Shown here piece by piece: positions 9,397-20,187 of a DNA stretch of 64,000 nucleotides (position 1 is the first letter of the stretch; each line of letters starts with the position of its first letter). The translations under genes were made by a program, and so were the position numbers. A model generated the notes under the pieces. The model saw nothing but the letters and a program-made list of their open reading frames with translations, had not been told where the DNA came from and did not search any database. This DNA is from Aureobasidium sp. EXF-3400 (taxonomy: Eukaryota > Ascomycota > Dothideomycetes > Dothideales > Saccotheciaceae): assembly GCA_024195585.1 (NCBI GenBank), contig SWBL01000165.1, positions 43,257 through 107,256 of the forward strand. The letters run 5' to 3'.

Positions 9397-11064
9397 TTAA
9401 GCGATCCAGAACCAGATCTTCTCAATGAAGTTTCTGGGCTGCTGCTCGGGCCAGTACTCGGCATCCATAGCGGCCTTGCCGGTCCAGATGTCAGCCTGAG
9501 CAGGCTTGACGAAGGGTTCGCGCTTGAAGATCTTCCAGAAGAGGTAGAGGACGATGTAGATGGGGATACCAATGTAAGCAGTGATAAAATCGTCGATCGA
9601 CCAGCGCCCTTTGGTGAAAACGGCAAATCCGTTGAACAGAAGGATCATGCAGAAGTAGGCCAAGGAGATATATGCAGTCCATGGCTGCCATTTGCTCTTC
9701 ATAACGAGGCTGTTGCGGTCAACACCTTGGGCGATCAGGGCCTTGCGGAACTGAATGTATGCGATCAAGATGCTGATCCAAGTGATAAGATTCGCAATGG
9801 AACAAAGCGATTGGAACCAATTAAAAACTGTGGTAGCACCGGAGCTGACGCTCATGTAGGTTAGGAGCGAGATCGAAGCGGTGAGAAGAACGGCGTAATA
9901 TGGCACACCGTTCTTGGAGCACTTAAGGAATATCTTAGGGGCTTGGCCGTTCTGAGCCAAGGCAAAGAGGTAACGAGAACCGCTGAACAAGAAGGCGTTG
10001 GCTGACGACGAAGCAGAGGTCAAGATGACGGCGTTGATGATGGAAGGCAGGGCGGGGATGCCAGCAGATTGGATAGCGATGACCCAAGGAGAGGACTTTG
10101 CTCCGACACCGCCAGCAGTAAGGAGAGGGTTGTTTGACTTCACAGTAACACCAATAGCGAGAGATCCGAGAACGTAGAAGAAAAGGATACGCCAGAAGAC
10201 ACGACGGACGGCCTTGGGGATGTTCTTTCTTGGGTTCTCGGCCTCACCAGCAGCAACAGCGACCATCTCAACACCACCGTATGAGAAAGTGGCGTTGATC
10301 AGAGTAGCGAACAGACCGAGGAAGCGACCAGTGTCGCCCTTGGCGATGTACTCCTTCATACCACCAGCATCGGGCACGATCCAGTAGCGGAAACCGAGAC
10401 GACCCTGCTTAGGGGCACCACCGAGGTCGATGACAAGGGCGACAAGCAACAAACCAACGATTGTAACGATTTTCACCGATGCAAAGATAAATTCTGCCTC
10501 ACCATAAATGGAGACGGCGAAGATATTCAGAGCGAGAACGAGGACGATGATGATGGTAATCCAAGCGGCCTGGTTAATGGTATCGTTCCAGTACCCGATG
10601 ACGACAGCTGCGGCCGAGATTTCAGCACACAAGGTGATGGCAGAGTTGTACCAGTTGTTCCATCCAACAGCAAAGCCCATAGCAGGATCACAGTATCTGG
10701 CACAGTATTGGGGGATGGCACCAGGCAAAGGCAACCAGGTGGCCATCTCACCAAGACACTGCATCATACCCCAAATGGCAATACCGGTGAAGGTGTAACC
10801 AAGGAGAACCGAAAGAGGACCAGAGTGGGCAAAGGCCTTGCCGATACCCAGGAACAAGCCAGTACCGATGGTTCCACCGAGGGCGATGAACTGGATGTGA
10901 CGCGACTTCAGACCACGAGAGACGTAACCAAGCTGCTCGGCAGTCTCGATATCGCCATAGAGGTCGGCAGCCTCACCGACGGCTGTTGAGCCACGGCGAG
11001 GAACCTTCTCGTCCGAGGTGGCATCGCCGGACTCGACGATGTATGCAGGCTTCTCGGAAGACAT
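9397..11064 (-). CDS. Amino-acid permease (YAT/APC family), 555 aa
   Basis: Plasma-membrane proton-coupled importer of amino acids. Single exon. It has the fungal YAT hallmarks: an acidic/hydrophilic cytosolic N-tail, then RHIQFIALGGTIGTGLFLGI at TM1, GWNNWYNSAITLCAEISAAA in TM3-4, and the internal SYGGVEMVAVAAGEAENPRK loop with the conserved Glu-Asn-Pro-Arg before an amphipathic helix. About 12 membrane segments, ending in a short cytosolic tail with a penultimate WFWIA. Length fits the family (~550-600). N-terminal Lys and Ser residues (for example EKVPRRGS) are the sort of sites used for ubiquitin-dependent turnover; an arrestin-related adaptor is encoded at 40.8-43.3 kb, but no link can be read from sequence. 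Substrate range unknown. Confidence 0.92.
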   Translation of the reverse strand: MSSEKPAYIVESGDATSDEKVPRRGSTAVGEAADLYGDIETAEQLGYVSRGLKSRHIQFIALGGTIGTGLFLGIGKAFAHSGPLSVLLGYTFTGIAIWGMMQCLGEMATWLPLPGAIPQYCARYCDPAMGFAVGWNNWYNSAITLCAEISAAAVVIGYWNDTINQAAWITIIIVLVLALNIFAVSIYGEAEFIFASVKIVTIVGLLLVALVIDLGGAPKQGRLGFRYWIVPDAGGMKEYIAKGDTGRFLGLFATLINATFSYGGVEMVAVAAGEAENPRKNIPKAVRRVFWRILFFYVLGSLAIGVTVKSNNPLLTAGGVGAKSSPWVIAIQSAGIPALPSIINAVILTSASSSANAFLFSGSRYLFALAQNGQAPKIFLKCSKNGVPYYAVLLTASISLLTYMSVSSGATTVFNWFQSLCSIANLITWISILIAYIQFRKALIAQGVDRNSLVMKSKWQPWTAYISLAYFCMILLFNGFAVFTKGRWSIDDFITAYIGIPIYIVLYLFWKIFKREPFVKPAQADIWTGKAAMDAEYWPEQQPRNFIEKIWFWIA

Positions 11065-11555
11065 TCTTCTTGAGACTCTCTAATAACGAAGGAAGAGAGG
11101 TAAATGAGAGGTAGGTAAAGGGTGGAGAGTCGATGCTCTCAGGATCCCTTGTAGGTAAAGAAGGACGAGGAGGAAATCCAACGATTGCTGATGAGAAACG
11201 GAAACGCCATTGAGGAGGAAGTAGACATACTCTTATATGTGTAGGCGGGTGGCATCCATACAGGGCTCGCGTGCTCGCCTCCACATGTTGTTCTCGGCGC
11301 TGCACCCAAACTCTACCGGCCCTGAGTCTCGACCAAACTCAAAACACTCTAGCTACCTCTTGGCCGTAACTTGATTGATAGTGGTACTAACAACAGACCA
11401 CTCAGAGCGCGCCGTTCAATCTTTGCTTATTGTTGGTATCAAGGATCTTGGTCCGACGACTGGAAATTGGCTTATCGTCGCATTCATGGTTTTGGTTATG
11501 CTTCCTTGACAGTGTCGCCTCTGCCGCAGTGGAAGAATTCTAGAAAACTGCTCAG

Positions 11556-11595
<40 letters not shown>

Positions 11596-13686
11596 CCGAA
11601 TATCGCGAAATTCCATCTAGAATTTCCACGATCCGGTAGTCGCGACCATCTTGCTAGGACGAGATTCTGGACATCGGTCTGCAAAGTGGAGCCCATCTAG
11701 GAGATCAGGCCGACCCCATCTGAGCGTCCGTGAGAATCCCCAGATAACGAGCAATCCATTACCTTCGCATTTCACGATTCGAAGGGGTAATGGAAACTCG
11801 ACTTTGTTGGCTCGTGCTGTCACACCATCCCAAATTCCCAAATTGTCGTCCGACGCGGTCTTGGTTGGTCAGAAGATTTGTTAAAGGACGTTGTTCCTTT
11901 TACCTTTTTGGTTTCTTGTGGCTTGTCCGAGGGCTTATCCGAGTCACCGGACCGAGTGTCGCACAAGCCACAAGCACTCGAAGCTCGCTTGGCCAGCCAA
12001 TTGTCTTGTGCAGTACGCTGTAAGCTTCGCACGGCAGCGTCGAAGTCGCATCTTGTCGTCGCTAAAATCTTCATCAGCACATGTTGAGACTTGAGAGACT
12101 TGTCGCTGATCAAATCCTTAGCAGCACATGATATCTTGTGATTGACTTCTGTGGGTGCTCGGTGCTTCTCGCGCCATTCACGATAGACATTCGGCCACTC
12201 CGTTGAATCATGCAATACATATGCAGTGACCGTACCAAAAGGACAGCCGTTTGAAGGTAACGACAAGCGCTCGAGCGCAAGACCGCCTTATCGTTCTCGC
12301 GAGTCAATCCGGCGCCGTTTCAGCACGATGAAGTCTCACCCTTTTATTTGTGGCAATAATTAACGAAGGATGTGACCCTGTGTCAGGGCTCATGAGATCG
12401 ATCTTTCCTATCTCACAGCCAAGACAACTGCGACCAAATTTGCACGTATGCGACTTACGTCGACTAATTCCAGCGATAAGAGCTCAAGATATGGCGGTCG
12501 ACTCGGTCCCCTTTCTCAACAGAATCGCACATCTTTCCTACCTCTATGCAACCCGTCAACTGGACTGATGAACACGCTCCCATCTTCCTGCCATCCTCGT
12601 GACAGCTTGCCGACGATGTGATGTCGTCTTCGATGAGCTAGCGACCCCAGGAATCAAGGCATGTCGAAACTCAATGTTCAACCCCGCTCGAGTGACACAT
12701 AACATCTCCCATATACGATACTCTGACACATCTTTTTCTTTCTCCTCATTCTCCCCATGGGGACAGCGTCGTGTAGGAATCGGCAGGATCAACAAGCGGC
12801 TCCTGTCATGGCAGTACGCGATCGGCGACAGATTGCAAGAACGGCGGATTGTCGACGTCAACAGGCCGTATAGACTGAGCCTATCTATACAGCGTGCTGC
12901 CATGCGCGAGACATGCTCACGCTGTGCGAAAACCGGTCACGCGCATTGACGGCAACGATGTCCGACACCGGGAACAGACGATGGCGGGAACACAAAGAAC
13001 CTGGCAGAAAGCCGAAGTCCCCCGTAGGCCTCTCCGATCGTAACAGCGAAGCCACACTGTTTGACTCCTACCCATCGTCCGAGGATAATTGCGACCAGAG
13101 AAACCGAGTTGCCCCAAACGATCACACCCAAGGGTACAGGTTGACGCGTCGCACCACTGTTCCTGGACAAGCGCCCTGAGAATATTTACGAAACGAGTTG
13201 TTGCAAGAACTAGATGCGCCGATGGTTATTCTGATTCAAGGGTCGCTCTGATTCAGTGTCGGAGCCACCATTCTGTGAGAGCGTATGCTTCACCAGACAA
13301 ATGGGGGTGATATGGCTCAAGGGGTTGATATCATTCATGAACACGAGTGCGATCAGGTGGGTGCTTCTTGTAGTGCAGTAAACGTATGTCTGCGCCAAGT
13401 TTTCCAACCCTGTCAAAACATATGTATGGAATGGAGGAGTGGCAAAGGCGACAATTGGAAAAAAGGCGTCTGTTTGCGTTGCAAGCTAAAATTTCCCAAG
13501 TTGCGTGTTCACACAGTTGCGGAGCGTTTCTTTGCTTCGGCAGCGAGCATCGCTCTTTCCTCATAGAACATAAGTGGTAGGCAAACAAGCTTCGTTCGAT
13601 ATTTCAATCTCCATCGTCTGTCCACAAATTGCGCGCAGTGTTTTACATCTCTTTTATCCTTATCTCGATTACTCTACTGCTTCATC
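11065..13686. other. Gene-poor region
   Basis: 2.6 kb with only short overlapping open frames on both strands (for example 11820-12266 minus, 148 codons; 12599-12949 plus, 116 codons), none with a recognisable domain or convincing codon pattern. Contains the (CA)19 tract. It may hold the permease promoter, a degenerate element, or a fast-evolving small gene I cannot identify. Confidence 0.4.
11557..11594. repeat. (CA)19 microsatellite
   Basis: Nineteen uninterrupted CA units, 38 bp, in the gene-poor interval upstream of the amino-acid permease. Dinucleotide tracts of this size are usually length-variable between strains. Confidence 0.97.
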
Positions 13687-14852
13687 ATGAGCGGCAGCAC
13701 AGGAGGAACTGTGACTATGACCGCGACCCATCTTGATGGGGCACCCGTACCCCCTCCTCCGATCACTCAGAAGCTGTTCATCGAACTCCACCCTACCGTC
13801 ATCGAGAAAGACAACTCTATTCATCCCGAGCATGGTGTCATTCACTACCCATTCTGGTTTGGAGGATTGGCAAGCTGTGTCTCAAGTGTTTGCACACAGC
13901 CTCTGGGAGTCGGTAAGCATTCTTGCATGAAATTATGGACCGAGCCGGGCCTGACACAACTACAGCGGGTGTAAGACCTTCCAGCGTGCAGCGCCGCATA
14001 CATTATGCTTACACGATGTAGCTCCGGTTGCAGACACTCCATCACGATGCACCCCAGCTGGGCATGCTCCAGATCTGGCACCAAGTGTGGATACACGAGC
14101 GTTTCCTCGGGCTATAGAAAGGCGTAAGTCGACTCTCTCTGTTAAAGACGACCATTACTGAGCTATCACAGTTGAGCGCATCGCTCACACGAACTTTCTT
14201 CTACTCGGGCGTCCGTTTCGGCATGTACGAGAACCTCAAGGAGCTGGGGAGCACTTCCACTCACGCACCATCCGGTCTCGCCCTCGCCATCATGGCTGCA
14301 TCTTCAGGCTTTACCGGCAGCGTGTGCAGCAACTTCGCCGATGTTGTGTGCCTCCGCATGCAGGCCGACCCTGGCTTACCACCTGAGCTGCGACGTAACT
14401 ACAAAAACATCGCCGATGGTGTGCAGAAGATGGTGCGTGCCGAAGGCTGGAACAGCATCTGGACTGGCGTTTGGCTTGGAGCAGGCAGGGCAGCCATTGG
14501 TACTGCTACTCAACTGGCTGGATACGACATCATCAAACGTGAGTTGATGAAGCGGACCTCGATGGGCGACAATGTACCCACCCATATCACCGCCAGTTGC
14601 TTGGCAGGCTTCCTGTCCACCTTCATCTGCAGCCCTCTGGATGTTTTCAAAGCCCGATTTATGACTCGCAAATCTTCAGCTCACAGTATGGCCGTCATGC
14701 TTGAGCGTATTTTCAAGAATGAAGGTGCTAGTTGGATGTTCAAAGGTCTCACACCTGCCTTGATCAGCAGGGCGCCTTCCACCATCATTACCTTCGTCAC
14801 TCTTGAGCAGTTGAGGAGAGTCTATCGTCACATGCACGGCTTGCAGGAGTAG
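13687..14852 (+). CDS. Mitochondrial dicarboxylate-type carrier, with in-frame TAG
   Basis: Mitochondrial carrier family protein of the dicarboxylate (DIC) type, exchanging malate or succinate for phosphate at the inner membrane. My model has exons 13687-13912, 13966-13970 (5 nt), 14022-14123 and 14172-14852, with introns of 53, 51 and 48 nt, for 337 codons. The microexon gives PLGVAGLRLQ, whose P, R and Q fall at the exact spacing of the carrier signature, although its Asp and Lys are both Gly. Repeats 2 and 3 show FADVVCLRMQ and SPLDVFKARF. Codon 109 (14115-14117) is TAG, inside what should read GL-[Tyr/Trp]-KG-LSASL. Everything after it is well conserved (FYSGVRFGMYENLKEL, LPPELRRNYKNIADGV). 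It is either a young pseudogene, a sequence error, a readthrough or edited codon, or a mis-modelled splice. Confidence 0.75.
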
Positions 14853-15423
14853 ATGCATGATGCATTTTAAGAAGCGCTTGTTTGACCTGAGCAGTGTCTT
14901 GAATGGAAAATCAAAGCTATCCTATTGACCTAAATACCTCTGCATAGAAAGTTTCTGTTGTCAATTCCCTTCAGCAGTCTTGCGGAAAACGCGAAAGAGT
15001 CATGATAATTAACCATAGCTTGAGGTGTTTGTGGTCGATTGATAAAAGTTTTTGACGAAAATAACTGCTTAATGAAGCCATGATTTGTGGATTGATGAAT
15101 TGCTAGTTTCTCGTGTCCACGACTGTCGGGTCTAGATTGAATCATCAATCACTCACGACAATTTACCTTCCTCCAAACTTGAATATTGCTGTGCGTCGCC
15201 TTGAGATTTATCATCCTACAACTGCTCAATCAACTTTGTTCTGCCCTTTCGGCAGCTATGCGGCAGGAGGCAGATCACGACAGGATTTTGGTACAGTTGC
15301 ACACACTCTCTGACTCTTGGCTTAGGATGTTAGACATTTCTGGACTGTGAACAGAACGATGAACAACAGGTGGGTCAGTACCGGAGAAGGTGAAGTCGAC
15401 CAGCCACCTGGAAGGTCCGTGCA
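14853..15423. other. Intergenic, regulator promoter
   Basis: AT-rich spacer between the carrier and the Zn2Cys6 regulator. No gene or clear site seen. Confidence 0.4.
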
Positions 15424-17852
15424 TTGTCGATCACTACGGATCGCGACAACACTCTATTGGCAACCTCGCACCACAACCTTTGTGCAAAACCATTAGGTTG
15501 TCTCAATCTGCCTTCAATGTCGACAAGTCTTGGTACCAGTGAGACGAATTGCAATGAATGTCGACGTAGGAAAGGAAAGTGTGATCGTGTATTGCCAGAA
15601 TGCACTTCGTGCTCTCGTAATCGTCGTCACTGTCTATACGAGAAGGCCGCTGGTCGGACACCGTTGACCAGGAAGAATCTTACAGAAGCTGAGGAGAAGC
15701 TACGGCGTGCTGAGAGGAGGACTGTAGTGGCCGAACGCAGGGCCATTGCAGCCGAAGAAAAACTAGCTTCTCTCATCCGCATGAGCAGTGTTGATGATGT
15801 GTCTGAACCCCCACCTCCTCCGATCAATGGCAATGCAAATCATATGCCACCCGTTGATCTAGACGCATGTCTGGACTCAGAAGCTTTTCTTTATCCTGAT
15901 GTACTGGAGCAACAACTCCTATCCTTAAACGAAGATTACCAACCAGATGATGGCTGCGGTGGCCTACCAGAAGAACCCCCTTCGGAGATTGATGATTTTA
16001 GTTGGGATGAGATATCTCGACCCACAAATCGCCATGAGGACACCGCCAAGCAACACGAAACCACGGCCAATGTGAAAGATGAAGAGATTGTGGACGGCAT
16101 GGCATCACTAACTGTGGAAGAACGAGGAGCTGGATATCTCGGAACGGCATCTGGAGCTGCTATGCTACGGTTGCTGATGCCTGATGTGGAGCCGCGAGAC
16201 GCTGTTAGACAACGGCGAAAACCCAATACAGATGAACACATTGTTTACGACAACAAAGATCGAGCTTACGAAGAGCTTGGTCTAGCTGATATCGATCTCG
16301 ACTCCGCCATAGACGCATACTTCGCATCTTACCATCTACAATATCCCTTAGTACACGAGCCTACGTTCAGGGCACAATACTCGTCAATTATACCTCGACC
16401 GAACGGACTGGCTTTCGAGGCACTAGTCTATATGCTAGGTGCTATCGGACTTTTCTCAACAGCAACTCCAAGAATTGAGAACAACAACCATGATCTAAAA
16501 CTATTCGAGGCTGCAAAGATGAATATCAAGATTGACGTGCTGGAGAATGGCAATATCACTCTGTTGCAGGTGCTAGCCCTGATGTCCAACTATTTACAGA
16601 AAAGGGGGAAGCCAAATAGGTATGCAAGCTCAACAAGCGGTCTGGAAACCTAAACTTCAAGTTCTATACATGCGTCTCATTAACTCTGTACTAACTCATA
16701 CTGTATAGTGGATACAACTATTTGGGACTTGCTCTACACATGGCCATGGGTCTCGGCTTGCACAAAGAGTTTGCGAATTGGAAGCTACCGCCCTTAGCCA
16801 TCGAAAACAGGCGTCGTGTATGGTGGACATTATACAATTTGTTCGCCGGCGCCCTTGTGACTTTCGGCCGTCCCTGGTCTTGGCCAGATAAGGGTATCGA
16901 GATCTCCCTGCCTCTGAATGTTCACGACCGAGACCTAACTAGCATCACCAAGTCCTGGCCTGATAATCGACAGGCTATCACAACATACACTTTTATGCTC
17001 GCTCAAGCCAGATTCCATCAGGCGACGGCTAGTATTTATACGCGAGTCATATCTATGCCGTATCCATCAGCTTCTGAGCTCTTGAGTCTTGATGAGAAGA
17101 TGCTGGGCAGCTGGCTTCATGAACTTGGCTCTTGGTTTGCCGAAGATGCTCAAGTGCCTGCAAAGTTTGCACTGGGCCATTATATCATGCACAATAGGGC
17201 TCGAAATTTCCGAATCATCATGTACCGCCCTTTTGTGATCCGCAGTGTTCTGAGCTCAGCCAAAGGACTGGATGGGCTTGGCCCATCTCCTATGGAGCAG
17301 ACAGTCATTGACCGGTGCCTTTCTGAAGCAAAAGCGACCATCTATTCGATTCGCACATACTGGTCTACTGGAGTTCACAGTAGGTTGGCGGCATGGTATT
17401 CTCTGTGGGTTCTTGATCAATCTTGTTTGCGAGTAATACTAACGACAATCAGCTATTTCATTTTTCAAGCTTCCTTGATCCCATGCTTGTGTCTGCGCAA
17501 CCAGCCTGATGCTCCATTGGCTTCGGACTGGCGTTCACAGATCCAGCAGACTCTCTCTGTCATGACCGAGATGAACGAGATCAACCCAAGCAGCATCGAA
17601 TGTCAGTCTGTGATTATGCGTCTTTGTGGTCATTTCCTCGGCACGATATCTGCATCGATCCCTAGCTGTGCTCCTCTAGTAGCTACTGAAGAGAGCCCAC
17701 AGACTCAGATCAACAATGTTTACTCCATGATGTGGCCAGATGCTAGTCCTGCGAGCACTGATCTACTCATGAGCGATCCACAATGGGGCTTTATCACGAA
17801 TCCGGGTAACATCGACCTTGAGTCAATGCCACAGAATTGGGACTGGATCTAG
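15424..17852 (+). CDS. Zn2Cys6 fungal-type transcription factor
   Basis: Nuclear regulator. Exons are 15424-16619, 16709-17404 and 17453-17852; 763 residues from 15424, or 732 if the second Met at 15517 is used, which lies just before the zinc cluster and is my preferred start. The binuclear cluster is C-x2-C-x6-C-x6-C-x2-C-x6-C (NCNECRRRKGKCDRVLPEC, then TSCSRNRRHC), followed by an Arg/Glu/Ala coiled coil (EEKLRRAERRTVVAERR) for dimerisation. The middle has the fungal 'MHR' domain (SAIDAYFASYHLQYPLVHEP; SGYNYLGLALHMAMGLGLHK), as in XlnR-like regulators. The second intron (17405-17452, 48 nt, GTGGGT...CTAAC...CAG) is a multiple of three without a stop, so retention would keep the frame. It converges on the sugar transporter with only 56 bp between stops. 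Role in the adjacent polyol genes is inferred. Confidence 0.9.
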
Positions 17853-17908
17853 TGATTTTGGTACGCTTGCGTATTATTCAGTTGCAAAGCTGGGTGGAAG
17901 AAATATCA

Positions 17909-19607
17909 TCAGACTCGCTCGATCTTCTCAGTAGCCTCGACCTCGAAGCCTTTCTTGACTTCCTTCTCCGACTTCTCCACATCTCTCGCCGCCTGTGGAC
18001 CATCAAAGATCTGGACAATCTCTTCCAATGAGAATCCTTTTGTTTCGGGGAAAGTGCAGAAAGTGACGGCAAGAATCACGACAAGGAAACAACAGAACAC
18101 TATATAATACTTCCATCCAAGATTTTCAAGACCTATCGGGTTGGTGAAGGCAGCGATGACAAGGGACATATAGATCGACAGGAGCTCGCAGGTCAACCCC
18201 TTGCTACGCAGGCTATACGGGAAGATCTCCGTCTAACAAGTCTGGTCAGCTTTGTCTTTGCAAGAAGCCTGAATTCTCTACTTACTGGATACGACATCAG
18301 TAGTGGCGTATAAGCGATGTCGTAGTGGTAATAGCTGGCGGAATAAGTCAAGATGTCATACCCGGATGCAAAACAATACTTACAAGGTGAAAAGACAGAC
18401 AATCACGACAATACCTGCAGGCTTGCTTCCGTCGATGCTGTTGACTGCTGAGCATGCAGTCCACACAATGTAGGAGACCAACATTCCGAAGCCCGACCAG
18501 ATGAACAATGTCCGGCGACCGAGGCGATCGACAAGGAAGGCAGCAGAAAGGGCGGCTCCGAAGTTGAATATCTGAAGTAAGCCATTGATCAAGGTCTGTG
18601 TGAACGAATCGGTGATGCCAACACTGTCGAGCACGAGCGTGAGGTAGTAAGACACGACGCCGATGCCATTCCACTGTGCAGCAGCGCCCAAAAATATGGC
18701 AATAAACAGTCTCTTGCGATTTCCAGGAGTCTCAACAAGTGCTCCCCAGCCCGGTGTCTTGGTCTCTTTCTCCAACCGAATGGCATCAACAATCTCACCC
18801 ATCTCGCGAACAACCAATGGGCTATCGAGGTCTCCACCAGCATGATACTTGGCTATGATTGCCATGGCTTCTGGTGCACGATCTTGTGCCACCAGCCAAC
18901 GAGGAGATTCAGGTACCCAGATCCAGAAGGCTGCTTGGATCAGAGGATATGCTGCTTGCATGATGGTAGGAATGCGCCATGCCCAATTGCTTTGGACACT
19001 TTCGCAACCAAAACATGTCCAACTGGCAAGGATTGCTCCGAGATAGTACATCGTCCAGAAGGCGCTAGTGTATTTTCCTCTGTGGGTTGGGTATGCAAGT
19101 TCGGCGATGAGCATGGGCGCTGGTTGGACAACAAACATTCCCGCGGCACCGACCATCAGTCGGGAGACAACGAGTTGAGCTAATGTTGTCGAAGTAGCCT
19201 GGATGATGGTTGCCGATATAACACCTATGATTCCTGCCAGGAGGACCAGTCTCCTGCCCCAGCGGTCGCTTGCCCAGCTAACAATGGGCAACAAGATGAC
19301 TGAGCCAATCGATTGGGCGGCATTCACCAATCCAAGTTTGGTTTCCACTGGGTTGCCGAAGTAGTCGCGCCATTGTGGGAGAGATTGAAGACCGTTCATA
19401 AGCGATCCTTGTATCTGTTAGCTACTCCACCGCAGGAGATTGCATTGGAGTAAAGGTCTTACCATCGTAGCCCGCGACTGAAGACGAAATGAGAGGGACG
19501 AGAAGGAGGAGATTCAAATGAAGTAGATGCTTGTGCTGGAACCAGTACTTGTTGGTCTGAGGCAAGACCTCGGCCAATGACTGGCCAACAATGTCTGCGT
19601 CCTTCAT
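17909..19607 (-). CDS. MFS sugar/polyol transporter, 513 aa
   Basis: Sugar-porter family importer at the plasma membrane. Exons (minus strand) are 19607-19463, 19407-18384, 18334-18286 and 18232-17909; introns 55, 49 and 53 nt. Family motifs are all present: SVAGYDGSLMNGLQSLPQW at TM1, DRWGRR after TM2, PESPRWLVAQ before the central loop, DRLGRR after TM8 and PETKGFSLEEI after TM12. About 12 membrane segments; the C-tail is charged. The junctions YDG|SLMNG and YP|TEIFPYSLRSKG restore conserved blocks, which supports the model. The gene lies between a Zn2Cys6 regulator and a sorbitol/xylitol-type dehydrogenase, so a pentose, hexose or polyol substrate is likely, but the sequence does not say which. 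Confidence 0.92.
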
Positions 19608-20187
19608 AGTGTTGTTGGATTTAGAATGGCGGATGAAATGCTTTGCTCAGACTCCATCATTGAGAGAACATCCTGTCTTCTACTTATAGCGATCCGCGCC
19701 TCTTCCAATTCTATAAGGTATTCATTCCGCTGCCGTCAATACATCCCGCACGCTAACCCGCACGTCGTGAGCAAAGTGGAGCTGGGTGATCGACGACCCC
19801 ACACTGACGCGAACCGGTGTACAGTCCACCTCTACCTGTCCTACATGTTGCATGAATCACATAGTTTCCTCGTGTGGAAGCCACCACCTCTCAGATTGGA
19901 AGCCCCTCAGCAGGCGTTGGGTCGTCCCTACCCGCCAACGGTTACATGCCTCTATCAATCAACACCGTCAGAAGCGAGTCTTGCGCAACATGGGATTCTG
20001 TCATCATGAGTGAGTGATAGAGTGTCACGAGCTAACGTGAATACCTTAACACTCTGAGCTGCGGAGCCATCTATCGATGTCGCCTCTGAGTCGATTGCGA
20101 TGTTTCGGATGTGCTGTCACGTCGTTTGTACACTCTTGTAAGGTAGTATGGCATAATACTATACGGCAACACGATGTCCTCACATTT
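19608..20187. other. Transporter promoter / dehydrogenase 3' flank
   Basis: Upstream of the sugar transporter. Contains a repeated CCCGCACG (19755-19762 and 19768-19775) and a CCCCAC at 19797-19802 that fits the CreA SYGGRG site, a motif frequent by chance. No gene seen. Confidence 0.35.

Noticed and set aside
11820..12266. 148-codon minus-strand frame as a possible gene
   Set aside because: No domain, no recognisable splice context, and overlapping frames of similar length on the other strand; kept only as part of the gene-poor interval.
12556..12949. Overlapping 115- and 116-codon frames on opposite strands
   Set aside because: Mutual overlap and no homology that I recognise; likely chance.
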